64,000 nucleotides of DNA, taken from Girardinichthys multiradiatus (Eukaryota > Chordata > Actinopteri > Cyprinodontiformes > Goodeidae). A program made the position numbers and the translations under genes. Of this stretch, positions 10,101-19,900 are shown piece after piece. The stretch spans positions 11,061,390-11,125,389 of the forward strand of contig NC_061816.1 in assembly GCF_021462225.1 (NCBI RefSeq), written 5' to 3'. The notes beneath the pieces were generated by a model. The model was given only the letters and a program-made list of their open reading frames with translations, ran no database searches and was not told the DNA's origin. Position 1 is the first letter of the stretch. Every line of letters begins with the position of its first letter.

Positions 10101-13100
10101 TGAACAACATATTCCCAGCTGTTGCATTTAGGGGCCGTGGGAACTGGAATTATCTGTAATACATCATCGATATTCTATATATATGTGATTGCTTACGTGA
10201 ATACACGACGCGCATCTCAGAAGACAAAATATGATCTTGACAGATTTGCACAGCATTTTAAGTCTGTGTTGGAGATTTCCCATGCTCTCAACATCAAGCA
10301 AAAGAACTGCTAGACTAAGCGGTGGTATGAAACCAGATGCAAAACGAGCCGGTATTTTCACAGCCAGGGGCAAACTGGCATACGGGTCAACCGGGGAAAT
10401 CTCCGGTGGACCGCTGGCTTAGTGGGCCGGTGGTTCACTTCAGCCCGTGAACCACCAGCCCACGAGCTGAACCACCGGCCCACTACCCTGCACAGACGCA
10501 GGGCGAGCGCAACATCAAGTACGCAAGAGGCGACAGTTTCTGGGGCGCTGATATTTTGCTGGACCATTGTGCCCTAAACATTGCCATATCAACCTGTTAA
10601 GGATAACCTTTATTTATATGACTCATAGCAGTTTTTCCCACTTATACCATAATGATATTAAGCAATAAATTCTTGTTAGAAAAGAATCCTCATCGACACA
10701 CATTACAAGGATAAATGGCCCAAGGTTTGTCATGAATGACCTGTGGCCGGGGCACTGGGTTTGATGGTGGAGCAGGCTGTAACTGGTTTGATTAGAATGC
10801 AGCAGCATACTTAGATTAAGGATGGACACCAGCTACTACACAACCTACCAGATAGACACCACAATGGTGACACATAGTCTACTGATAAACACTGAGGGAA
10901 GGAACATCCATTGCATCGGAGTGCCAGATATAAAACTACATGTGACCTTCTATCGGTGCTCTTTGTCATCCTTTCACAGATGGCGACGGTCCTAGACGAG
11001 CCTCGGCGCTGATCTCTGTAATCATTCCTCTCCTCTGCCTAATTTAGATTCAAGGAGCTGAAAGTTAGAAACTGTTTGAGAGTCGTTCCTTTAAGAGTCA
11101 GTGTTAGATAGAGTCTGATCGCTTCTGGGGACCAAGGACCGGAGTTAACTCCGAGAGGTCTGACCGTCAACAGGGTGCGGTAGCTCGGACAAACCTCTCC
11201 TCTGCACCAGTCAGGCAGATCAGCTCTGCTGCGCACTGGCGAACAGCTGATCTGTAACACATGAACATGCGCTGCAGGGCGGCCAGCTGAGCTGACAATT
11301 AAGAGCGGAGATCAAAAAAAGCCCAGGTTTAATTATGCAAGAATATTCTGAAAATACCGGCTCGTTTTGCATCTGGTTTCATACCGTCGCTTAGTCTGGC
11401 GGTTTTTTTGCTTGATGTTGAGAACTTGGGAAATCTCCAACACGGACTTAAAATGCTTTGCATATCTGTCAAGATCATATTTTCTCCTCTGAGATGCGTG
11501 TCGTGTATTCACATAAGCTGCTTCTATCGATGAAGCATGTTATCTTTCAAAACCAATCACATTTATATAGAATATTGATGATGTATTGCAGTTCCAGTTC
11601 CCACGGTCCCTGAATGCAACAGCTGGGAATATGTTGTTCAGCCGCTGTGTTGAGCTGTCAGTCATGATTCCGCACCCCGTGATCTGAAGCCCCGCCCCCC
11701 ACGCCAAAACAGGGCCAAAAGTTTGAAGCCAAAAAAAAATCTGCAAGTTCAAAAAAAAAACTTGAAACTGAAAAGTAGTTTTGAACTTTTTTTTCCAGTT
11801 TCACAGCAGTTTTTTTTTTCAGTTGCAAAACTTTTTTTTTCCAGTTTTCACATTTTTTGGGGAGAGGTTCAAAATAATTTTTCAGGTTCAAATGTTTTTC
11901 TTTTGAATAAACTTTTATTTTTCAGGTAAAATTTTTGTTCATTTGAACAAACTTTATGGCCCCAATTTAGTTCCATAGACACGCTGCCTCTCTCTTTATG
12001 CCTAATGCAAAATATGAAAGAAGACCAAGTGAATAGGGAAAAAAAATTTTAACATGCTAATTGTTTTCCATTCTGAATGATTGTACCCAAATGAAAAGTA
12101 GGATTTTTATAGGTTTTATAATTTTATTGAACTTTACATGCAATAAACAGAGTTAAACCTTTAGAGCATAAAGCGGCCTCTTCTCATATGAGGAGCCAAC
12201 AAGAATAGCTTTAACCGTGTTAGGGTTCTCATGGACTGTTCTGTTAATCCAGTCATAGATCTACAACAGAAACACCATATTTAGTTTCAAATAGCATAAC
12301 TATTAAAAATGACTAAGAAATTAAGATCTGCAACTGGGGGTCTTACATCCTCCAAAGTGTGGTATCTATGGTAAAATGTCGACCCACTTCTTGGGTCAGT
12401 GGAGTCATTCCTCATCTGCATTTCAATAATCACATCAGCATTGGGCAGCATCACTCTACAATAAAAAAATGCAACACAAATTTGCCAAGAATTATACGTG
12501 ACATAAACAATGCCTGACAAGGCAGACGTGCTTTTTAAAATGGGCTACATACTCATGGTCAATGTTCTGCCTCTGCAGTAGGTTCCTGACTGTCTCGGAG
12601 CTCTTTGCAGGAACGTAGAGGTGGACTTGAGTTAACTCTTTGATATTGTGAGGTGAAACAGGCTTCCATAAAACTGTCTGAGAGAAAATGTCCAATGTTA
12701 TCATTTGCTGAAAGAAAACTAACCTAAAGAGGCAAGTAAATGGTGATAAATATCAGAAATATTCTACCTGGTACTGTGTGGACACATTCTTCAAAATCTC
12801 CACTTGTTCTTGAGTGTTAGGGGTTATTGATAAAACTTGACCACTGGATTAAAGGCGAAACAACATATAATTAATAAAAATGGAAATGTTCAAATAAATG
12901 TGTCACAGAAATCCTTAAGTATGCTTCTCTAGAGGAGTACATCACCATGAAAAAGTATGTGCCCTCTCACTGATTTATTCAATATTTATTTTATTTTTGT
13001 CACCTGTTTCAAAGCATCAAGTAAATACAAAATTTAGTTTTCAGACTTTAGATTACATTTTTTTGAGCTATCAAATACGACCTGGGTCTATGTGAAAAAT

Positions 13101-13607
13101 AATAACCCCCCTTATTAACAATATCTTTGTGGTATCTCAAACACTTCATGGCATAATAACTTATAAGGTTTAAGGGGACATTGCTTCTTCACATGGGGCA
13201 AAGCTGGTTTGGATGATTTTTTTTCTATTATTAAATGAAATCCTCATTTAAAAACTCCATTTCACATTTACTCAGGTTATTTTTGTCTGATAATAAAGCT
13301 TGTTAGATGATCTAAAATATTTAAGTGTGACAAAAATAGCAAAAACAGAAAAAATGTATAAGGAGCAAATGCTTTTTGACAGCGCAGTATGACCCAGCAT
13401 AGCTTCGTACATTTACATAAGAATGCTGTCTTTGTTGTCTGACAAAAAACTGTTATTTTTATTTACTGCTATAGCCTGGAGAAAGAAGATGCATACATTT
13501 TCAACATTTATATCAATTAAAGCCATTTACCCGGATTCCGTGCAGTGTCCTGCTTTCAGAAGCAAGTCAAAATTTAAGAAAATAAACAACACCCAAAGAG
13601 TAGTCAT
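7151..13607 (-). CDS. cpb2: Carboxypeptidase B2 (thrombin-activatable fibrinolysis inhibitor), complete
   Basis: Eleven exons, all in phase: 13607-13531, 12843-12768, 12677-12553, 12455-12347, 12260-12159, 9331-9227, 9136-9026, 8022-7932, 7811-7609, 7521-7437 and 7365-7151 with TGA. They total 1,299 nt, or 432 aa, close to human CPB2 at 423. Exon 1 gives a signal peptide ([20 protein letters not shown]). Exons 2-5 form the activation propeptide. The M14 catalytic domain shows the zinc ligands HAREW and IHSYSQ, the carboxylate-binding DLNRNF, the S1' tyrosine in IYLAPGG, and the general base Glu in FELQD. The Asp in GGSDDW marks B-type specificity for C-terminal Lys/Arg. From family knowledge, the secreted zymogen is activated by thrombin and removes C-terminal lysines from fibrin. 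The neighbouring zc3h13 supports cpb2 over cpb1. Oddities: the Arg of the usual ELRD motif is Gln, and exon 5 uses a weak donor (GTTTAA). Confidence 0.95.
8455..8700 (-). mobile_element. Tc1-like transposase relic in cpb2 intron 7
   Basis: Nucleotide phrases typical of antisense fish Tc1 transposase are present: TGTCCTCCACATAGCTTGTG, GGGACTTCTTATGGCATTC, AAAGGCCAGATTGATGGAATG, TGCAGCTCCTTCAAAGCTACC and TGATTAATGCTCTCCTTGCC. It is a fragment only, with stops, and no inverted repeats were identified. It is the same family as the relic at 47680-48615. Confidence 0.65.
9766..11976. mobile_element. Foldback DNA element with about 600-bp inverted arms, in cpb2 intron 5
   Basis: The left arm (about 9766-10375) and the right arm (about 11345-11976) are long, highly similar inverted repeats. 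They start TATGGARCTAAATTG and run through A-rich tracts, GGCGTGGGGGGCGGGGC, CATATTCCCAGCTGTTGCAT and GCAAAACGAGCCGGTATTTTC. A TA dinucleotide flanks both ends. The arms enclose about 970 bp of unrelated sequence. The right arm has an extra piece of about 30 nt near 11515-11545. No transposase is present, so the element is non-autonomous. A short reading frame (KYDLDR.[11 protein letters not shown]) is kept in both arms. The superfamily was not identified. Confidence 0.8.
10420..10485. repeat. GC-rich palindrome inside the foldback element
   Basis: A perfect 18-bp inverted repeat, TAGTGGGCCGGTGGTTCA at 10420-10437 and its complement at 10468-10485, flanks a 30-nt loop that contains another partial copy (GTGAACCACCAGCCCAC). 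It sits just inside the left arm of the foldback element. Function unknown. Confidence 0.7.
12945..13390. mobile_element. Tc1-type MITE in cpb2 intron 1
   Basis: The ends are imperfect inverted repeats. The left reads TGAAAAAGTATGTGCCC..TCACTGATTTATTC, TTTTGTCACC and TTTCAAAGCATCAAG. The right reads GATGATCTAAAATATTTAAGTGTGACAAAAATAGC and GGAGCAAATGCTTTTTGACA. The interior has no transposase. The layout matches short non-autonomous Tc1-like elements common in teleosts, about 445 bp long. Confidence 0.65.
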
Positions 13608-13957
13608 GATGTCACACTCCAAACTGAAAATGTCCAAATGGTCCAAAGTGTGGAGGTAAGTACAAAAGTATTGATTGAAGCTGTGTTTATTCAAGTAAAC
13701 TTTACCTTTGAAAAACACAAAGAAGGGCATAGATCAGTAGAGACAGATTTATTTGGCCAGTTATCTTTTCAACAGTGCCATTTAACCCCGGATAACCATA
13801 ATATTTGTAAAATAATCCAGACACTTGAATTTGTAACCAGTTTCATCTAGAGACCTTGACGCAGTGACACCTCCTCGCCTGTTGGTGGCGCCAGATGGGT
13901 AGAACTCAGTAGTTAAAGAGGTTGCGACGCAAACGTTCGTACTGGGCTGACGCAAAG
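13608..13957. promoter_or_regulatory. Shared head-to-head promoter region of cpb2 and alg11
   Basis: Only about 350 bp separate the cpb2 ATG (minus, 13607) from the alg11 ATG (plus, 13958). The alg11-proximal part (about 13855-13957) has more CpG than the cpb2-proximal part, fitting a housekeeping start for alg11. No TATA box or named factor site could be assigned with confidence. Transcription starts are not visible, so co-regulation is only a possibility. Confidence 0.55.
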
Positions 13958-16900
13958 ATGTCGGCTCACGATCAGCTGGTGTTGTGTTTGTGTGAATTAA
14001 CGAGGTAAGGTACAAACAAACAGCAAAAACCCGACGGATAAGACGATATTTCAGCCTTAAAGTATGAAATGTACAGTTTTCTGTTTGTCTTTATGTGAGG
14101 AATATAATAGACAAACAGTACAATGTTAATATTGTCTATTTTTTCGCATCATTAGCTTATTCAATGGGTATATGCTTTCTAAGTGTAAAACATGCCAGTT
14201 GTTTTTATTAATCCAGTCACGAAATCTTTAACGTGTTGGTTGTAGAGGGTAACCCTGCTGTAAAGTCTGGGCCAAAAGATCTGACAGTGTTTCACCATCC
14301 CTGCCCTACAGAATCATGCTGCCACCAGAGCAGAGCTTGCGCAAGATTGATTGCAGATGTGTGAGAGTGCATAGTTGCCACTTCTACATACTGCTGCGTT
14401 TGCTGACAAAGCGAAACACATATCTATTTCCTTTATAATTAAACTTAAACTCGCAGCAGTAATTTCCATGAAAATGTTTAAATAAGGATTTTTTGCAGTC
14501 ACATTGAACCGGATAGATTATCCCCTAAATTTGTTTTGAAGAATTGGTATTTTTTGCAGATGCTATGCTTTGCATGGTCTGCAGTATAAACCAACATGGG
14601 CCAAACACGCCGAGCATCTCTTTGTTTCAGGTTGCTGTGGAAGTTGCTGCTCCCGCTGGTGATTCTGTGTGTGCTTCTGGTCGCTGTCCTCGTGCTTCTG
14701 GTGCTGGCTGTCCGTCTGTGGCTGCAGAGCAGCAGAAATGCTCGCCGGGCAAGGGAGGGTCGTCCCACTGTGGCCTTTTTCCACCCTTACTGCAACGCTG
14801 GTGGAGGGGGAGAGAGAGTGCTCTGGTGTGCCATCAGGGCTCTACAAAACAGGTAGAGCGCATGACTCACTGTGGTTAATGTTTTTGTAGGCTTGGGAGA
14901 AGTAAAGTGCCTTCACATCTTATTGCATTACAGTCACAAACATTTTATGCATATTTGAGGGGTTTTATGGGATAGACTCAAGGCCCACTGTACTGGATGT
15001 TTTAGGTTTTTCCTTGGTGCAACACACCTGACTTAAATAACTTGGTGATTACCAGGCTGCAGCAGCACTTGATGGCATGCAAAGGCCATGGCACTAGGAT
15101 AGACCAAAAGAAACTATCAAATAATGGTGAAGTGGAACAACAGGGATACATGGTTTAATAGATGTATAAGAGTTAAAGATCTGAACTCTGATACCCCTGG
15201 GCAAACAACTTCCTTCAGAGTTCAACTTATTTTTTTTTTTTATATTTTACCGTGTCCTGTCCGGCAGAGTAGCGCTCAGAATTGTTGTCTGAGTGCCAAG
15301 AAATTGCCCAACAGATTTACTTTCACAAGTGGAGCATCACAGCTAATGCTTTAAAGCTCTGCTTGATATTTATAAAATAAACTTTATTACAAACTTCTTT
15401 GGGACTATTTCAATTGTTACGGACACGGAGACTGAAATGAAAAGGAAAACAGAAGCTTGAAAAAGAGAGAGATGAGGAAAGAGTGGAGGAGAGAAAGAAG
15501 GACGGAGAGAACACAAGACCACACCCCGCTTGCCTATACAACTGCAGCTGTTTTTTTGTTTTTTTTTTAACAAAATAGTACACGGTAATTATGAATGCAA
15601 AATGTACTTAGTGAGAGGTGCAGCCCAATATAGAACATCTGTGTATCTGTCAACATCTGAAGCTTAACACTTGTGAGTATGGGTGTGGACGCGTTTTGTA
15701 TACAAGGTTTCTCCACAAAATTATGTAATAGCGAGTGTGAGGACCCACAGACCTGCCCCATGGTCCCTGGATAGACACTGAGGAGATCCGAGCCACAGAT
15801 ATCCAAAGGCCCCCCAAAGCACAGGAACCCCAGGAGAACAACCGCCGGGACTACCGCAACCCCCCCAGAGAAGAATAGTGGAGAGTCCCAGGGGAACCAC
15901 CCAGCAGTGACAGTGCAGAAGCCCCAGCCGCCCCGGTGCAGTCACAAGACATGCTCCGCCGCCACACCCACCCGACCGCCAACCGCAGCCCGGCACCCGA
16001 CCATGGGCCAATAGAATCAGAATCAACTTTATTGCCAAGTTCGTACATACAAACAAGGAATTTGACTCCGGTACACTTTGCTCTCCGGTTTTTGTTTTTG
16101 TATTACAGAATATACAAATTTACAATTTACAATATACACATATATAATAAAAAGGTGCATTTGCAACATCTGTATGCTGTTGTTTTGTACTCTATTAAAT
16201 GTTCATCAAAGAAACAGCCTGGAGGAAGAAACTGTCTCTGTGGCGGCTGGTTTTAGTGAACAGTGCTCTGTAGCGGCGGCCTGAAGGTAAAACTCTGAAC
16301 AGTTTATGTGCAGGGTGTGTGGGGTCGGCGGAGATTTTAGCAGCTCTCTTCCTGACCCTAGACCTGTATAAGTCCTGGATGGAGGGAAGGTCAGCCCTGA
16401 TTATTCTCTCTGCAGACCTGATTATTCGTTGCAGACTGGACCTGTCCTGTTTTGTGGATGAGCCAAACCACACTGAGATGGATGAAGACAGGACCGATTG
16501 AATGATGGCAGTGTAGAAGATGACCAGCAGCTCCTGTGGAAGGTTGAACTTCTTGAGTTGCCTCAGGAAGTACAGTCTCTGCTGGGCCTTCTTTCAAACA
16601 GTGTCTATGTGTGAGGATGATCTCAGGTCCTCAGAGATGGTGGTTCCTAAGAACCTGAAGTGGTCCACAGTCGATACAGTGTTGTTGAGGATGGTGAGGG
16701 GGGTGTATGGGGGTGGTGTTCTCCGAAAGTCCACCACCATTTCCACAGTCTTGAGTGGGTTGAGTTCAAGGTAGTTCTGACTGCACCAGTGTACCAGCCG
16801 ATCCACCTGCTGTCTGTATGCAGACTCATCATCGTCCTGGATCAGACCAATGACAGTGGTGTCGTCTGCAAACTTAAGGAGTTTCACGGACGAGTCCGAT

Positions 16901-19900
16901 GAGGTGCAGTCATTTGTGTACAGAGAGAAGAGGAGTGGGGATAGAACACACCCCTGGGGGGCACCAGTACTTATTGATCTGGATCGGGAGAAGATGCTCC
17001 CCAATCTCACCTGCTGCTGTCGGTCCATCAGGAAGCTGTTGATCCACTGACAGGTGGAGGCTGGGACGTTGAGCTGGGTGAGCTTCTGGTGGAGGATGTC
17101 TGGTATGATGGTGTTGAAGGCCGAGCTGAAGTCTACAAACAGGATCCTGGCGTACATCCCTGGGTGGTCGAGGTGTTGCAGGATGAAGTGTAGACCTAAG
17201 TTAACAGCATCATCTGCCGACCTGTTTGCTCGGTAAGCAAATTGCAGGGGGTCCAGCAGGGGGCCTGTGATGTCTTTCAGGTGCTTCAACACCAGCCGCT
17301 CAAAGGACTTCATGACCACAGATGTCAGGGCTACAGGCCTGTAGTCATTTAATCTTAGGATGGTGGGTTTCTTGGGAACCGGGATGATGGTGGATCGTTT
17401 GAGGCAGGAGGGGACCTCACACTTCTCCAGTGACTTGTTGAAGATCCTTGTGAAGATCGGAGTGAGTTGATGTGTGCAGGCTTTCAGACATGATGGGGAG
17501 ACGTTATCAGGTCCTCCAGCTTTCTTTGTTTTCATGCGCTGAAAGAGCCTGTTTACCTCTTCCTCAGAGATCTTTAGTGCAGGCAGAGGATCTGATGGTG
17601 GGGGGGTTGGTTGTTTTACGGGTCGAATTTGTTCCTGAATGGGATGTAGAGGAGATGATTTGAGGTGTGAATGGCTTCTTGTCATGTCTGCAGTAGAAGC
17701 CATTCAGACGGTTGGCCAGGAGACGACTCAGTTCAGGATGGGTGGAGGAGCTCTTGTAGGCAGTCAGGTTTCTCAGACCAGTCCATACAGCTGAAGTGTC
17801 ACCAGTAGAAAGGCTGTTCTTCAGCTTCTCACTGTAGCTTCTCTTAGCTACTTTGATCTCTTTTGTTAGTTTGTTCCTGGCCTGCCTGTACCGCGCCCAA
17901 TCTCCACTGCTGTGAGCTTCTTCCTTTTCCCTGTACAGGTTCCTGAGGTGTGGAGTAAACCATGGCTTGTTGTTCACAAAGGTGCAGAAGGTCTTGGTCT
18001 GCACACACATGTCCTCACAGAAACTGATGTATGATGTCACCACATCAGTTAGTTGGTTTAGGTCAGTGGCTGAGGTTTTGAAAACAGTCCAGTCTGTGCA
18101 TTTAAAGCAGGCCTGTAGCATCTGCTTTGATTCCTCAGTCCACTTCTTAACAGTGTGAACCGCAGGTTTGGAAGCTCTTAGTTTCTGTCTGTAGGTTGGG
18201 ATGAGGTGGATTAGATAATGATCTGAAGAACCCAGAGCAGTCCAGGTAACAGCATGATATGAGTCCTTTAAAGCTGTGTAATAATGGTCCAGTGTGTTTT
18301 TGTCTCTGGTGGGACACTTAATATGCTGTCTGTATTTGGGGAGTTCATTTGAGAGGTTTGCTCTGTTAAAATCTCCCAGTATTAGGATGAAAGAGTCCGT
18401 GTATTTTTTCTCCAGGTCTGTAATCAGCTCAGCAAGATGTTTTTCAGCAGCAGAAGTGCAGCCATGCGGTGGAAAATATGAGCCAATTATTATAAACGAG
18501 GAAAACTCTCTCTGTGAATAAAACGGTTTACAGTTTATGGAAAATGACTCCAGATCCAGGCTACATGTTTTCCCAGCACTTTTATGTCTCTGCACCAACC
18601 TTCATTTATATAAAAGCAGATTCGGCCTCCTTGCCTCTTCCCCGATAGCTCCGCGCTGCGATCCGCTCTGAGCAGCGGGAAGTCCAGCATCAGCAATGTG
18701 CAGTCCGGGATGTTTTCACTCAGCCATGTCTCGGTAAAGCAGAGAACCGCTGATCCGCGGAGGTCCGTGTTTTTACCGGTGAGAAGAAGCAGCTCGTCCA
18801 TCTTGTTGTTGAGAGAGCAGACATTTGCCAGGTGGATTGAAGGCAGTGGTGTTCGTAGTCCCCCTTTTCCGGAGTTTTACCAGCGCGCTTTCCTCTCCGG
18901 CGCTTTCGGCGTAGTATCCCATAGAATGCCGCAGCTCCACTCGCCAGGAGCTCAGTGAACCTCGGATCAATGAAAGATGGTGAAAAAAACCCAAGAGAGG
19001 ACTCTCTGATGTTGAGAAGTTCCTCTTGACTGAATGAGACCACAGGATTGTGGCTCGAAAAACATAAAAACACACAAAATACACAAACAAAGAGAGAGCG
19101 AAGCACCGAGGCTGCCGTCGTCGGCGCCATCTTGGCTCGTCATAAGAAGTTCCCTGTAGCCCTTTAGGGAACACAACAAACATGTGGAAGAAGGTGCTCT
19201 GGTCTGATGAGACCAAAACTACACTTGTTGGCCTTCATGGAAACTTATACAGGTCCTTCTCAAAATATTAGCATATTGTGATAAAGTTCATTATTTTCCA
19301 TAATGTAATGATGAAAATTTAACATTCATATATTTTAGATTCATTGCACACTAACTGAAATATTTCAGGTCTTTTATTGTCTTAATACGGATGATTTTGG
19401 CATACAGCTCATGAAAACCCAAAATTCCTATCTCACAAAATTAACATATTTCATCCGACCAATAAAAGAAAAGTGTTTTTAATACAAAAAACGTCAACCT
19501 TCAAATAATCATGTACAGTTATGCACTCAATACTTGGTCAGGAATCCTTTTGCAGAAATGACTGCTTCAATGCGGCGTGGCATGGAGGCAATCAGCCTGT
19601 GGCACTGCTGAGGTCTTATGGAGGCCCAGGATGCTTCGATAGCGGCCTTTAGCTCATCCAGAGTGTTGGGTCTTGAGTCTCTCAACGTTCTCTTCACAAC
19701 ATCCCACAGATTCTCTATGGGGTTCAGGTCAGGAGAGTTGGCAGGCCAATTGAGCACAGTGATACCATGGTCAGTAAACCATTTACCAGTGGTTTTGGCA
19801 CTGTGAGCAGGTGTCAGGTTGTGCTGAAAAATGAAATCTTCATCTCCATAAATCTTTTCAGCAGATGGAAGCATGAAGTGCTCCAAAATCTCCTGATAGC

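Noticed and set aside
14596..14630. In-frame ATG ([11 protein letters not shown]) as the alg11 start
   Set aside because: It lies before a strong acceptor (TTTGTTTCAG). The exon at 13958-14004 joins in phase and gives an N terminus closer to the family length.
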